DNA of 64,000 nt from Massilia forsythiae (GTDB taxonomy: Bacteria > Pseudomonadota > Gammaproteobacteria > Burkholderiales > Burkholderiaceae_D). The translations under genes were made by a program, and so were the position numbers. The notes under the pieces were generated by a model. The model saw nothing but the letters and a program-made list of their open reading frames with translations. It was not told the DNA's origin and ran no database searches. The stretch covers positions 3,596,001 through 3,660,000 of the forward strand of contig NZ_CP051685.1 in assembly GCF_012849555.1 (NCBI RefSeq), written 5' to 3'. Positions 1 to 9,593 of this stretch are shown here, piece by piece; within the stretch, counting starts at the first letter, position 1, and each line of letters opens with the position of its first letter.

Positions 1-12
1 CAGCCGGCCGGG

Positions 13-1230
13 ATGGCCGGCGAGGTGACGACGTTTTATTCCTACGACAGCGCCCCCGTGCGCAGCCTGGCGCTCGCGCATGCCGGCTGGCTGCTGGCCG
101 GGCGCCGCCAGGCGCAGACGCCGGTGCTGATGATCGACTGGGACCTCGACAGTCCGGGCCTGCACCATTATTTCCAGCGCGGCGACGGCCAGCGCGCCGG
201 CGTGCTCGAACTGTTCGAAGGGTGCCGCGACCGGTTGCGCGGCGAGGACGGCGCCGCGCGCGGCGACGGCGAGGGCGCCGAGGCGCTGGCCGCGCGCGTG
301 CTCGACGCCATCGACTGGGACGCGCATATCGAGCGCGTGGACGATGTGCGCCCGCTGTACCTGATGCGCGCCGGCCGCTTCGACGACAGCTACGGCGAGC
401 GCGCCGACCGCATCGACTGGGACGCGCTGTTCGGCACCTGCCCGGCGCTGTTCCGCAGCTTTGCCGCCGGCCTCAAGCGGCGCTTCGCCCACGTGCTGGT
501 CGATTGCCGGGGCGGGCGCTCGGCCGCCGCCAGCGTCTGCACCGCGCTGCTGCCCGACAAGGTGGTCGGCCTGTTCACCCCCGACCGGCGCAGCCTGGAC
601 GGCCTGGCCGGCGTGGTGGCGCGCGCGCTCGACTACCGCTGCAGCCACGAGGACGAGCAGCGCCCGCTGCTGGTGTATCCGCTGCCCAGCCCGGTCGACA
701 GCGCCGGCGAGGCGCGCCTGCGCTGGCGTCTCGGCGATGCGCAGCAGGGCGGCGCCGGCTACCAGGCCGCGCTCGAGGAATTGCTGGGCCGGTGCTACGG
801 CATCTCCGCCATGTGCCTCGACAGCTACCTGGACGAGGTGGTGCTGCCGCAGGCCGGCCTGCTGGGCGCGGCCCTGCCGTCCGGCCGCGGGCACCGCGGC
901 AAGCGCGACCGGCTGGGCGCGGTGCGCAGCATCGAGGCGCTGCTCGAATGGCTGGAACCAGGCCATTTTCCCTGGCGTTCGCTGGTCGAGGTGCGCCTGC
1001 TGCAGGCGATCGAGGCCTTGCGCGAGCGCGCCGCCGATCCGCAGGCGCCGGTCCTGCTGCGCGAAATGGCGCGCCTGGGCGAATCCTACCTGAGCCAGCA
1101 GGACGAACTGGAGGCGGCGCGCTGCATCGAACGCCACGCGATCGCGCTGCAGAAAGGCATCCATGCGATGGAAGAGGGCAAGCGCGGCCTGCCGGCGGCG
1201 CGGCGGCACGGCGAGGCGCGCATGACCTAG
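13..1230 (+). CDS. ParA/MinD-like P-loop family protein with degenerate Walker A (KGGVGR-type relative)
   Basis: A protein of at least 405 residues. Its N-terminus lines up with the deviant-Walker ATPases that begin 'FYSYKGGVGRS.ALA'. Here the loop reads [15 protein letters not shown], so the glycines and both lysine positions of KGGVGKS are gone. The following strand [18 protein letters not shown] keeps the family's 'D.D...PG' element at about residues 38-55. A later [13 protein letters not shown] segment (about 162-174) matches the switch region in position. Nucleotide binding is therefore doubtful and the function unknown; relatives are usually linked to effector or signalling genes, but the upstream partner lies outside the window. 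The frame is open back to base 1 (four more codons), so the true start may lie upstream. It is followed by 130 bp before surE. Confidence 0.72.
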   Translation: MAGEVTTFYSYDSAPVRSLALAHAGWLLAGRRQAQTPVLMIDWDLDSPGLHHYFQRGDGQRAGVLELFEGCRDRLRGEDGAARGDGEGAEALAARVLDAIDWDAHIERVDDVRPLYLMRAGRFDDSYGERADRIDWDALFGTCPALFRSFAAGLKRRFAHVLVDCRGGRSAAASVCTALLPDKVVGLFTPDRRSLDGLAGVVARALDYRCSHEDEQRPLLVYPLPSPVDSAGEARLRWRLGDAQQGGAGYQAALEELLGRCYGISAMCLDSYLDEVVLPQAGLLGAALPSGRGHRGKRDRLGAVRSIEALLEWLEPGHFPWRSLVEVRLLQAIEALRERAADPQAPVLLREMARLGESYLSQQDELEAARCIERHAIALQKGIHAMEEGKRGLPAARRHGEARMT

Positions 1231-1360
1231 CGCCGGCGATCGCGCTGGCGCGGCGGCGCGGTGTGGTGCATCCGCTACGCCGGCGCAGCGCGCGGCGGTG
1301 AACAAGAAATGTGCAGCGGCGTGGATCGCTGTTCCCGTTGCTTCAGGTAAAATCCCATGC

Positions 1361-2098
1361 ATGCGAATCCTTATCAGTAACGACGACGGCTACCTCGCCC
1401 CCGGCATCAACGCCCTGGCCGATGCCCTGGCGCAGGTGGCCGAGATCGTGGTGGTCGCCCCCGACAGCAACCGCTCGGGCGCGTCGAACTCCCTGTCGCT
1501 GGACCGCCCGCTGTCGGTCTCGAAGGCCGCCAACGGTTTCTTCTTCACCAACGGCACGCCCAGCGATTGCGTGCACATCGCGCTGACGGCGATGCTCGAC
1601 GCGCCGCCCGACCTGGTGGTTTCCGGCATCAACAACGGCCAGAACATGGGCGACGACACGCTGTACTCCGGCACCGTGGCGGCCGCCACCGAGGCTTACC
1701 TGTTCGGTATCCCGGCGATCGCGTTTTCGCAGGTCAGGAGCGGCTGGGCCGAGGTGGAATCGGCGGCGCGGGTGGCGCGCGACATCGTGCTGCGCGGCTT
1801 CGACACGCTGGATGCGCCCTTCCTGCTGAACGTGAACATCCCGAACCTGCCGTATGAACGGATGGGGCCGCTTACCCCGACCCGCCTCGGCCGCCGCCAC
1901 CACTCCGAGCCGGTGATCCGCGCCCAGGATCCGCGCGGACGGGAAATTTTCTGGATCGGTGCGCCCGGCGCTTGCCGCGACGCCGCGGAAGGCACCGATT
2001 TCCATGCGACGGCGCAGGGCAGGGTATCGCTGACGCCGCTGCAGGTCGACCTGACCCACAGGGAACAGCTGGACGCGTTGCGGCGCAGCCTGGGATGA
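1361..2098 (+). CDS. surE: 5'/3'-nucleotidase SurE
   Basis: SurE is a metal-dependent phosphatase acting on nucleoside monophosphates and some polyphosphate substrates in the cytoplasm. The 245-residue length is normal. It starts [11 protein letters not shown] with the metal-binding Asp8-Asp9 pair. NRSGASNSL and [12 protein letters not shown] carry the remaining conserved Ser and Asn ligands, and [11 protein letters not shown] follows as in the family. A longer reading frame starts 63 bp upstream at a GTG, but family alignment fixes the ATG at 1361. A TAAAAT sequence just upstream could be a -10 box. It heads the classical surE-pcm-nlpD-rpoS stationary-phase cluster. Confidence 0.97.
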   Translation: MRILISNDDGYLAPGINALADALAQVAEIVVVAPDSNRSGASNSLSLDRPLSVSKAANGFFFTNGTPSDCVHIALTAMLDAPPDLVVSGINNGQNMGDDTLYSGTVAAATEAYLFGIPAIAFSQVRSGWAEVESAARVARDIVLRGFDTLDAPFLLNVNIPNLPYERMGPLTPTRLGRRHHSEPVIRAQDPRGREIFWIGAPGACRDAAEGTDFHATAQGRVSLTPLQVDLTHREQLDALRRSLG

Positions 2099-2102
2099 AC
2101 GC

Positions 2103-2147
2103 ACCATGAGCATGAGCGAACCATGAGCATGAGGAAACCATGAGCGA
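2103..2147 (+). repeat. 17-bp near-tandem repeat duplicating the pcm start region
   Basis: The sequence ACCATGAGC recurs with an exact 17-nt period, putting ATG codons at 2106, 2123 and 2140. Only the third is used for pcm; the first two are out of frame with it. The unit includes a GAG/AGGA ribosome-binding-like core, so it looks like slippage-type duplication of a translation initiation region. Confidence 0.8.
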
Positions 2148-2991
2148 GAAGCGCAGCAATTTCCCCTTGCCGTTGTCGTCGGTGACCGGCGCAGGCGCGC
2201 GCAAGCCGGCCGCGCCGGCGCCGGTGGCCACGCCGCAGACGGCGACCCAGAATGCGCGCAGCAATGGCCAGGCGCCGGCCACGCCGGCAGGCGATGCGCG
2301 CCAGCGCGGCGCGCAGCCGGCGCAGCCGCAGCAGGCGCTGGCGCGTTCCGACCTGATGGCGACCGAGGCCCCGCGCCGCGCCATGGCGGCGCGCGTGGCG
2401 CGCCAGGGCGTGGCCGACGCCCAGGTGCTGGGCGCGCTGGAAACGGTGCCGCGCCACCTGTTCGTCGAGCCGGCGATGTCGTCGCAGGCATATGCCGACG
2501 TGTCGCTGCCGATCGGCTACAGCCAGACGATTTCGCAGCCGTACATGGTGGCGCGCATGATCGAACTGCTCAAGGCCAACGGCCAGCCGCTGCGCCGCGT
2601 GCTCGAGATCGGCACCGGCTGCGGCTACCAGGCCGCGGTGCTGTGCCGGGTCGCGCAGGAGGTGTTTTCGGTCGAGCGCATCAAGCCGCTGCACGAGCTG
2701 GCCAAGCACAATCTCCGGCCCTTGCACGTCGCCAACCTGCGTTTGCAGTACGGAGATGGTATGCTAGGGCTCCCGCAGGCCGCCCCCTTCGACGGCATCA
2801 TCCTGGCGGCGGCCGGATCCGAGGTGCCGCGCGCCCTGCTCGAACAGATGGCCATCGGTGCGCGCCTGGTGGCGCCGGTCGGCGCCCAGGTCCAGCACTT
2901 GCAGCGTATCATCCGCACCGGCAAGTCGGAATGGACCAGCGAAACGCTGGAAGCCTGCCATTTCGTCCCGCTGCGGCCGGGCATCGCCTGA
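2140..2991 (+). CDS. pcm: Protein-L-isoaspartate O-methyltransferase
   Basis: Pcm uses S-adenosylmethionine to methylate isoaspartyl residues in aged proteins, starting their repair. The catalytic part is residues 73-283: [13 protein letters not shown] (126-138) and the SAM-binding [14 protein letters not shown] (155-168) are textbook. The first 70 residues are an Ala/Pro/Gln-rich extension absent from the usual protein of about 210 residues. The start is supported by AGGAAACC directly before the ATG; Met73 is the alternative that would give a standard-length enzyme. It lies 41 bp after surE, and the gap contains a 17-bp tandem duplication of the start region (see repeat). Second gene of the rpoS cluster. 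Confidence 0.95.
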   Translation: MSEKRSNFPLPLSSVTGAGARKPAAPAPVATPQTATQNARSNGQAPATPAGDARQRGAQPAQPQQALARSDLMATEAPRRAMAARVARQGVADAQVLGALETVPRHLFVEPAMSSQAYADVSLPIGYSQTISQPYMVARMIELLKANGQPLRRVLEIGTGCGYQAAVLCRVAQEVFSVERIKPLHELAKHNLRPLHVANLRLQYGDGMLGLPQAAPFDGIILAAAGSEVPRALLEQMAIGARLVAPVGAQVQHLQRIIRTGKSEWTSETLEACHFVPLRPGIA

Positions 2992-3019
2992 GCATGCCGG
3001 AATGTCGTAACAGATTTAG

Positions 3020-4015
3020 ATGAGAATGAAACCAACACCCCGTTTAGCCCTGCTGGCGATCAGTCTCGGCGTCCTGTCCGCCTGTAGCACCGAGACCCGC
3101 CAGGCCCCCGTGATCGACCGTCCGACCCCGCCCGCATCCGCCCACCGCCCGCGCCCCGCGCCGGCCCCGCAGCCGGTCGAGCAGCCCAGGAGCGACGCCG
3201 GAGGCATGTACACGGTGCGCCGCGGCGACACGCTGCTGCGCATCGCGCTCGATTTCGGCCAGAACTACCGCGACCTGATCGCCTGGAACAGCCTGTCCGA
3301 TCCGAACGACATCAAGGTCGGGCAGGTGCTGCGGGTGGCGCCGACCGGCGGCGCCGCGAATGCCAGCCCGGCCGTCGCCGGCGGCAGCGCCGTGGTGACC
3401 GCGCCGATCGCCATGCCGGGCGCCGAGCGCCCGGCCGCGCCGCCGAAGAAGACCGCGCCGCGCGGCGACAAGAAGCCGTACGGCGAGTCCGCCCTGGCCG
3501 AGGCGCAGAAGGACAAGGACAAGGACGAGAACGGCAAGCCGGAGCGTCCGCCGGCCGGTGCGCTGGCCGTGCCGGCGCCGGTGCAGGCGGCGTCGACGGC
3601 GCCGGGCGCGCTGGCCGCCGGCAGCACCGTCACCGCCAGCGACGACGAGCGCCTGAGCTGGATGTGGCCGTCCGACGGCCGCATCGTCGCCACCTTCGAC
3701 GAAGGCAAGAACAAGGGCATCGACATCGCCGGCAAGATCGGCCAGCACGTGCTGGCCGCCGGTTCCGGAAAGGTGATGTATGCCGGCAGCGGCATCCGCG
3801 GATATGGTAATCTGGTGATTGTCAAACATAGCAACAGCTTGCTGTCGGCGTATGCGCACAACCGCAACATCGTGGTCAAGGAAGGTCAAAGCGTGACCAA
3901 GGGCCAGGTGATCGCGGAAATGGGCGATTCCGATACCGACACCGTCAAACTGCATTTCGAGATACGCCAGCAAGGCAAGCCGGTCGACCCGGCCAAGTTC
4001 CTGCCGAGCCGTTAG
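3020..4015 (+). CDS. nlpD: NlpD-type LysM/M23 lipoprotein, murein hydrolase activator
   Basis: An outer-membrane lipoprotein that binds septal peptidoglycan and activates amidases. The signal peptide ends in the lipobox LSAC with lipidated Cys22. A Pro-rich linker precedes a LysM domain (about 64-107, MYTVRRGDTLLRIALDFGQ). A charged/Ala-rich spacer follows, then an M23/LytM domain (about 218-328). The zinc ligands are eroded: the usual HxGxD is NKGID and the HxH motif reads KLHFEI, so it should activate rather than cleave, as NlpD does in E. coli. It sits 28 bp after pcm and 9 bp before rpoS; in many proteobacteria an rpoS promoter lies inside nlpD. Confidence 0.94.
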   Translation: MRMKPTPRLALLAISLGVLSACSTETRQAPVIDRPTPPASAHRPRPAPAPQPVEQPRSDAGGMYTVRRGDTLLRIALDFGQNYRDLIAWNSLSDPNDIKVGQVLRVAPTGGAANASPAVAGGSAVVTAPIAMPGAERPAAPPKKTAPRGDKKPYGESALAEAQKDKDKDENGKPERPPAGALAVPAPVQAASTAPGALAAGSTVTASDDERLSWMWPSDGRIVATFDEGKNKGIDIAGKIGQHVLAAGSGKVMYAGSGIRGYGNLVIVKHSNSLLSAYAHNRNIVVKEGQSVTKGQVIAEMGDSDTDTVKLHFEIRQQGKPVDPAKFLPSR

Positions 4016-4024
4016 AGAGGTCCA

Positions 4025-5053
4025 ATGACGCCGCCGCCCGATCCGTTCGACCCAGACCCACAGGACAATGCATCGGACGATGCGGCGGACCACGCCGCGG
4101 ACGATGCGCACGAGGGCGGCGAGTTCGGTGCGGATGGGGTCGAACGCGCCGATGCGCTGCCCGAAGGCGCCGCGCTCGATGCCGCCGACGATTTGAAGAA
4201 GGCGCTGCAGGCGGAACTCTCCACCGACACCACCCAGCATTACCTGAACCGCATCGGCGCCAAGCCGCTGCTGGGCGCCGAGCAGGAAGTGCAGGTCGCC
4301 ACGCTGGCCAAGGCCGGCGACTTCGGCGCCCGCCAGAAAATGATCGAGCACAACCTGCGGCTGGTGGTGTCGATCGCCAAGCACTACATCAACCGCGGCG
4401 TGGTGCTGCTCGACCTGATCGAGGAAGGCAACATCGGCCTGATGCGCGCGATCGACAAGTTCGAGCCCGAGCGCGGCTTCCGCTTTTCCACCTACGCCAC
4501 CTGGTGGATCCGCCAGAGCATCGAGCGCGCCATCATGAACCAGGCGCGCACCGTGCGCCTGCCGGTGCACATGGTGCGCGAGCTGAACCAGGTGCTGCGC
4601 GCCAAGTACCACCTCGAATCGCAGCACCACGACGGCAAGGACGCCTGCGCCGAGGACATCGCCAGCCTGGTCGGGCGCCCGGTGGAAGAGGTGCAGGACA
4701 TCCTGGCGCTGTCCGAGCACGCCACCTCGCTCGACGCTCCGCTCGACAACGATCCGCAGAGCAGCCTGATGGACATGCTGCCCGACGAGGCCGACGTCAG
4801 CCCGGACACGCACGCCGAGCAGCACGAGATGACCTTGCTGGTGCGCGACTGGCTGCAGAAGCTGCCCGACAAGCAGCGCGTGGTGGTGGTGCGCCGCTTC
4901 GGCCTCGACAACGACGATCCGGCCACGCTGGAAACCCTGGCCGAGGAAATGGGCGTGACGCGCGAACGGGTGCGCCAGATCCAGCAGGAAGCCCTGGTGA
5001 AACTGAAGCGGGCCATGGCCGCCCGTGGCGTCGTGCGCGATTCCTTGCTATGA
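4025..5053 (+). CDS. rpoS: RNA polymerase sigma factor RpoS (sigma-38)
   Basis: Sigma factor for the stationary-phase and general stress response. The 342-residue protein has a very acidic N-terminus (about residues 1-60, rich in Asp/Ala). Region 1.2/2 follows ([66 protein letters not shown]), then region 3, and region 4 with the helix-turn-helix [31 protein letters not shown] is the -10 recognition helix. Position directly after nlpD, rather than near an rpoD neighbourhood, supports RpoS. The longer acidic N-terminal tail is typical of betaproteobacterial RpoS. Confidence 0.97.
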   Translation: MTPPPDPFDPDPQDNASDDAADHAADDAHEGGEFGADGVERADALPEGAALDAADDLKKALQAELSTDTTQHYLNRIGAKPLLGAEQEVQVATLAKAGDFGARQKMIEHNLRLVVSIAKHYINRGVVLLDLIEEGNIGLMRAIDKFEPERGFRFSTYATWWIRQSIERAIMNQARTVRLPVHMVRELNQVLRAKYHLESQHHDGKDACAEDIASLVGRPVEEVQDILALSEHATSLDAPLDNDPQSSLMDMLPDEADVSPDTHAEQHEMTLLVRDWLQKLPDKQRVVVVRRFGLDNDDPATLETLAEEMGVTRERVRQIQQEALVKLKRAMAARGVVRDSLL

Positions 5054-5060
5054 TGCCCGC

Positions 5061-5083
5061 CGGGCCGGATGAGGCCCGTTTTT
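5061..5083 (+). terminator. Rho-independent terminator of the rpoS cluster
   Basis: CGGGCC and GGCCCG pair around a 6-nt loop (GGATGA), followed by TTTTT, 8 bp after the rpoS stop. Confidence 0.85.
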
Positions 5084-5147
5084 CATGATGAATTCCCGCC
5101 GGACCGTTTGCGCCGCCGATCGATGATGGGCGCAATGCCGATGATCC

Positions 5148-5253
5148 GTCATCCCCGCGCAGGCGGGGACCCATACTGAGCCGCCATTGTCGCCGTGCCC
5201 GGCGATCCGGCTTCGCTTCATTCAGCATGGGCCCCCGCCTTCGCGGGGGCGAC
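5148..5253. repeat. REP-like palindromic repeat pair, family 1 (copy a)
   Basis: Two outward-facing palindromic units. 5148-5180 carries CCCCGCGCAGGCGGGG followed by ACCCATACTGAG. 5222-5253 carries the inverse, CAGCATGGG followed by CCCCCGCCTTCGCGGGGG. Together they form a bipartite element of about 105 bp between rpoS and rlmD. The same unit recurs at six more intergenic places in the window. Confidence 0.85.
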
Positions 5254-5315
5254 GCGTCGACGCCGCCGGCCGTTTCCATCGTCCCGGTTCCCTCTCGATC
5301 TTCCTTCTTCCGACC

Positions 5316-6722
5316 ATGCAAGAAACCTTCATCGACATCAAATCCCTCGACATGGACGCGCGCGGCGTCGGCCACCTGCAGAACGAGGACGGCACCCAAG
5401 GCAAGGTGATCTTCGTCGAGGGCGCGCTGCCGGGCGAGCGCGTCAGCTTCGAGACGCTGCGCAAGAAGAAGAACTGGGAATCGGGCCGCATGGTCACGCT
5501 GCAGCGCGCCTCGGCGATGCGCGTGACGCCGAAGTGCCCGCACTTCTGGCACTGCGGCGGCTGCTCGATGCAGCACCTGGAGGCCTCGAGCCAGGTGGCG
5601 ATGAAGCAGCGCGTGCTGGAAGATAACCTGTGGCACATCGGCAAGACCAAGGCCGAACACATCATGCGCCCGATGTACGGCCCGACCTGGGAATACCGCC
5701 TGCGCGCGCGCCTGTCGGTGCGCTGGGTGCCCAAGAAGGGTACGGTGCTGGTCGGCTTCCACGAGCGCCATTCCTCGTACGTGGCCGACATGACCAGTTG
5801 CGAGATCATCCCGCGCCACCTGTCGAACATGCTGGTGCCGCTGCGCGAGCTGGTGGGCGCGCTGTCGATCTACCAGCAGATGCCGCAGATCGAGGTCGCG
5901 GTGGGCGAGGACGTGACCGTGCTGGTGCTGCGCGTCATGGCGCCGCTGTCGGCGGCCGACGAACGATTGGTGAAGGCCTTCGCCGACCAGTGGCACATCC
6001 AGTGGTGGCTGCAGCCGAAGGGGCCGGACAGCGCGTATCCGTACTACCCGCTGGGCAAGGAACTGTACTACACGCTGCCGGAATTCGGCATCAGGATGCC
6101 GTTCAAGCCGACCGATTTCACCCAGGTCAACCACCAGATCAACCGCCTGCTGGTGCACAAGGCGCTGCGCCTGCTGGAGGTGGCGCCGGGCGAGCGCGTG
6201 GCCGACCTGTTCTGCGGGCTGGGCAATTTCACGCTGCCGCTGGCGACCCAGGCGCGCGAAGTGGTCGGCATCGAGGGCAGCACCGCGCTGACCACGCGCG
6301 CGCTGGAAAATGCGCGCGCCAACGGCCTGGCCGACAAGACCCGCTTTTATACCCGCAACCTGTTCGAAGTCACCAGGGACGACCTGGTCGAACTGGGCAA
6401 GTTCGACCGCATGCTGGTCGACCCGCCGCGCGACGGCGCCGTGGCGCTGGCGCTGGCGCTGGCCGAACTGCGCCTGAGCCACCCGGACCTGCTGCCCAGC
6501 CGCATCGTCTACGTCTCGTGCAGTCCGTCCACGCTGGCGCGCGACGCCGGCATCCTGACCCATCGCGCCGGCTACCGCATGACCAAGGCCGGCGTGGCCA
6601 ACATGTTCCCGCATACCTCGCACGTGGAGTCGATCGGGGTGTTCGAGCTGATCCCGGATTTCCAGCCGCGCGCGTTCGAGGCGGTGGGGCAGGGCCAGGA
6701 AGCGCTGGAAACGCAGGGCTGA
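5316..6722 (+). CDS. rlmD: 23S rRNA (uracil(1939)-C(5))-methyltransferase RlmD
   Basis: A SAM-dependent RNA m5U methyltransferase of 468 residues. It has an N-terminal TRAM-like domain. The iron-sulphur cluster cysteines appear as CPHFWHCGGCSMQHL (about residues 71-85). The SAM-binding motif is DLFCGLGNFTLPLA, and the catalytic region has LVDPPRDG with the nucleophile in IVYVSCSPSTLARD. The longest frame begins 129 bp upstream inside the palindromic repeat; the ATG at 5316 (MQETFIDIKSLDMDARG) is the family start. It appears monocistronic, flanked by repeat pairs on both sides. Confidence 0.95.
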   Translation: MQETFIDIKSLDMDARGVGHLQNEDGTQGKVIFVEGALPGERVSFETLRKKKNWESGRMVTLQRASAMRVTPKCPHFWHCGGCSMQHLEASSQVAMKQRVLEDNLWHIGKTKAEHIMRPMYGPTWEYRLRARLSVRWVPKKGTVLVGFHERHSSYVADMTSCEIIPRHLSNMLVPLRELVGALSIYQQMPQIEVAVGEDVTVLVLRVMAPLSAADERLVKAFADQWHIQWWLQPKGPDSAYPYYPLGKELYYTLPEFGIRMPFKPTDFTQVNHQINRLLVHKALRLLEVAPGERVADLFCGLGNFTLPLATQAREVVGIEGSTALTTRALENARANGLADKTRFYTRNLFEVTRDDLVELGKFDRMLVDPPRDGAVALALALAELRLSHPDLLPSRIVYVSCSPSTLARDAGILTHRAGYRMTKAGVANMFPHTSHVESIGVFELIPDFQPRAFEAVGQGQEALETQG

Positions 6723-6760
6723 GCGCCGACGTCGGTTCCCTGTGTCAGCCTTGGCACGTC

Positions 6761-6876
6761 GTCCCCGCGGAGGCGGGGACCCATGCTGAGTCACCGTAGT
6801 CGTCATGCCGGCAATCCGGCTTCGCTTCATTCAGCATGGGCCCCCGCCAAGGGGGCCGCCGAGGCCGGGGGCGACG
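6761..6876. repeat. REP-like palindromic repeat pair, family 1 (copy b)
   Basis: CCCCGCGGAGGCGGGG plus ACCCATGCTGAG near 6763-6792 is followed by the inverted partner beginning CAGCATGGGCCCCCGCC at 6834. The second half is expanded by an internal GC-rich insertion compared with other copies. It separates rlmD from the convergent kinase gene. Confidence 0.8.
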
Positions 6877-6932
6877 GTTTTGAGATCGGGGGAAAGTGGT
6901 GATACGTACCGCAACGCACCGGCCCTAACAAC

Positions 6933-9593
6933 CTATTCCGCCCGTCCCACCTTCGCCAGCACCCCGAACAGCGCCTGCGATTCCACCGGCTTGACGAAAT
7001 AATGATCGAACCCGGCCTCGGCCGCGCTGTCCTGGTCGGCGCGCTGGCCGTAGCCGGTGATCGCCACCAGCAGCGCCTTGTCCGTACCCGGCAGTTTGCG
7101 CAGGCGCCGTCCCAGTTCGTAGCCGCTCATGCCCGGCAGGCCGATGTCGAGCAGGAAGCCGTCGAAGGCTTGGCGGGCGGCGCACGCCAGGGCGTCGGCG
7201 GGGGTGTGCACCACCGTCACCGTGTGGCCGCCGGCTTCCAGCAGCAAACCGAGGGTCAGGGCCGCGTCGACGTTGTCGTCCACCAGCATCAGGTTCAGGC
7301 TGGCGGCGCCGGCGTCGGCCGCGGCGGCCGGCGCCGGCGCCGCGGGTGCGGCCCGGGCCTGCAGGCGCGGCAGGCGCAGCGCGAATTCGCTGCCCATGTT
7401 GCGGCCTTCGCTGGTCACGGTGACGCTGCCGCCATGCAGTTCGGCCAGGCTCTTCACCAGCGCCAGTCCCAGGCCCAGGCCGCCCTGGGCGCGGTCGGGG
7501 GTGCGTTCGGCCTGTGAGAACAGGTCGAATACGGTCGGCAGCAGCTCGGCCGGGATGCCGATGCCGTTGTCCGACACGCTCACCGATACCTGCTGCGCCG
7601 TGCTGTCCATGCACACCGCCAGGCGGCCGCCTTCCGGGGTGTACTTGGCGGCATTGCCGAGCAGGTTGGCGATCACCTGCACCAGGCGCTTGTGGTCGCC
7701 TTCGACGCAGGCGGCGCCCGGCTCCTGCGCGACGTGCAGCGCCAGCTGGTGGCGGCGCGCCTCGATCAACGGGCGCACCTGCTCGACCGCGTCGGCGATC
7801 ACGCGGCGCAGGTCGACCTCGTCGCGCGCCAGCACCACCAGCCCGCGCGTCACGCGCGACACGTCCAGCAGGTCGTCGATGAGGCCGGTCATGTGCGTGA
7901 CCTGGCGCCCGATGATGGCGCTGGTGCGCTGGGCGCGTTCGCTGTCCGGCGTGCCCATGTTGAGCAGCTGGGCGGCGGCCGAGATCGGCGCCAGCGGGTT
8001 CCTCAGTTCGTGCGCCAGCATCGCCAGGAACTCGTCCTTGCGGCGGTCGGCCTGTTGCAGCGCCTGTTCCGCGCGCACCCGTTCGGCCGCGCTCCAGGAG
8101 CGCTCTGCCACGTCCTCGATCAGGCGCACGATGTCGGCGCTCCAGACGCGCGGCAGGTTGTCGTTGACGAACAGGCAGGCGCTCAGGACGCCGTTGCGGT
8201 TGAGCGGCACCACCACGCACGAGCGGATCTGCATGGCGTTGAAATGCTGCAGGATGTCCGGCGCGCCCGTGCGCGGATCGCGCTGCAGGTCGCTCGAGAC
8301 CCAGGTGCCCTGGGTCAAGGCGGCGAAGTTGGCAGGGCCGAACATGCCGGACTGGAAGGCGCCGCCCAGCGGCCCGGTCAAGCCGTCGGTGTAGTTCGAA
8401 TGGAAGGTGACCAGGTCCTTGTCGGCGTCGTAGTCGCCGTACACCACGCGGCTGGCCTGCAGGAAGCGCCCCAGCATGGCGCTGGTGTCGAGGAAGATGC
8501 GGCCCGGGTCGCGCAGGCGGCGCAGCAGGTCGGCCAGCTCCAGGCGGAACTCGTTCATGTCGAGCAGCGTGGTCTGGCGCGCCACCGCGTCGCGCAGCGC
8601 CTGCGAGGCGCGCACCCGGTCCAGCGCTTCCCAGCTGCGCTCGGCGATGTCGGCGGCCAGGCGCTGGTCTTCCTCGTCCCAGTCGCGCGGCGCGGCTGCG
8701 TAGCCGACCAGCGCGCCCTTGAGTTCGCTGCGCCGCACCAGCGGCAGCGCCAGCAGCGCGCGCACGCCGGCTTCGGCGTAGCGGGCGCCGCGCGCCGGCA
8801 GGCGCGGGTCGGCGGTGACGTCGCCGACTGCCAGCGGGGCGCCGGTGCGCATCAGCGTCAGCGCCGCGGCGCTGAAGTCGTCCAGCGGCGCGCGCTTGCC
8901 GGACAACAGGCCGGTGGCGGCGTCGCCGTCGCGGCCCCAGTCCTGGATCACCTCGACGCTGCCATCCTCCTCGTCGGCCTCGACGTAGCAGACGTGGTCG
9001 AGCTGCAGGTATTTGCCGAGCAGGGCGCAGGCGCGCTCGGTGATGTCGGACGGGTGGTACAGGCGGCGCAGGCTGTCGACCACGTGCAGCTGCATCGCGT
9101 GGCGGCGTTCGAGCTGGACGCGCTGGGTGGTTTCGCTGGTCACGCACAGCACGCCGCGCACCTTGCCGCCTTCGTCGCGCAGCGGCGAGTAGGCCAGCGT
9201 GAACCAGCCGTCGACCCGCTTGCCGTCGCGGTACACCGGGCGCGGCACGTCCTCGCCATAGGTCGAACGGCCCTCCAGCGCGCTCTCGATCAGCGGCTTG
9301 ACGATCGGCCACAGGTCGGGCCAGGCCTGCGGCAGCGGACGACCGAGCGCGACAGGATGGTGGTTGCCCAGGCGCTCGGCGAAGGCGGCGTTGTACAGCA
9401 AGGTCAGCTGCGGTCCCCAGGCAAGGTACATGGGGAACTCGGATTCGAGGATCAGGCTGGCCGCGTTGCGCAGCGCCGGGCTCCAGCAGGCCGGCGCACC
9501 GATCGCTGTGTCCGACCAATCGACATCGTGGTAGCCCGCCCGCCTGGCGCCAGTGCCATGAAATAGATGCATGTCACGGGTTGCGATTGTCAT
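6933..9593 (-). CDS. PAS-GAF-GAF hybrid sensor histidine kinase with C-terminal receiver
   Basis: An 886-residue, apparently cytoplasmic sensor kinase with no clear membrane segment. Order: PAS-like segment (about 20-130), two GAF-type segments (about 165-310 and 340-480), HisKA with DEFLAMLAHELRNPLAPI (phospho-His in AHELRNP), HATPase with VIANLLGNAAKYTPEGG and DNGIGIP, GLGLGLALVKSL. A C-terminal receiver has LMLVDDNVDAALTL, phospho-acceptor in FLLDIGLPGMSG, and conserved Lys in YFVKPVE. The ATG at 9593 is preceded by GGGAGA at good spacing, so I prefer it to a start 26 codons upstream in AT-rich leader DNA. No cognate regulator is adjacent, so the signal and output are unknown. Confidence 0.9.
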   Translation of the reverse strand: MTIATRDMHLFHGTGARRAGYHDVDWSDTAIGAPACWSPALRNAASLILESEFPMYLAWGPQLTLLYNAAFAERLGNHHPVALGRPLPQAWPDLWPIVKPLIESALEGRSTYGEDVPRPVYRDGKRVDGWFTLAYSPLRDEGGKVRGVLCVTSETTQRVQLERRHAMQLHVVDSLRRLYHPSDITERACALLGKYLQLDHVCYVEADEEDGSVEVIQDWGRDGDAATGLLSGKRAPLDDFSAAALTLMRTGAPLAVGDVTADPRLPARGARYAEAGVRALLALPLVRRSELKGALVGYAAAPRDWDEEDQRLAADIAERSWEALDRVRASQALRDAVARQTTLLDMNEFRLELADLLRRLRDPGRIFLDTSAMLGRFLQASRVVYGDYDADKDLVTFHSNYTDGLTGPLGGAFQSGMFGPANFAALTQGTWVSSDLQRDPRTGAPDILQHFNAMQIRSCVVVPLNRNGVLSACLFVNDNLPRVWSADIVRLIEDVAERSWSAAERVRAEQALQQADRRKDEFLAMLAHELRNPLAPISAAAQLLNMGTPDSERAQRTSAIIGRQVTHMTGLIDDLLDVSRVTRGLVVLARDEVDLRRVIADAVEQVRPLIEARRHQLALHVAQEPGAACVEGDHKRLVQVIANLLGNAAKYTPEGGRLAVCMDSTAQQVSVSVSDNGIGIPAELLPTVFDLFSQAERTPDRAQGGLGLGLALVKSLAELHGGSVTVTSEGRNMGSEFALRLPRLQARAAPAAPAPAAAADAGAASLNLMLVDDNVDAALTLGLLLEAGGHTVTVVHTPADALACAARQAFDGFLLDIGLPGMSGYELGRRLRKLPGTDKALLVAITGYGQRADQDSAAEAGFDHYFVKPVESQALFGVLAKVGRAE

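Noticed and set aside
3044..4825. 593-codon minus-strand frame over nlpD and rpoS
   Set aside because: Shadow frame; no start signal, domain or homologous pattern, and both plus-strand genes are certain.
5187..5315. Extended N-terminus of rlmD through the palindromic repeat
   Set aside because: The extension translates repeat DNA and precedes the conserved family start; the same applies to extensions of hisS and bamB.
4797..6830. 677-codon minus-strand open frame across rpoS and rlmD
   Set aside because: It is the antisense shadow of two well-supported genes in GC-rich DNA; its translation is Arg/His/Ala-rich low-complexity sequence without any recognisable domain.
6925..9519. 864-codon minus-strand frame overlapping the hybrid kinase in another register
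   Set aside because: Same-strand frame shadow; the in-register protein has clear HisKA, HATPase and receiver motifs, this one has none.
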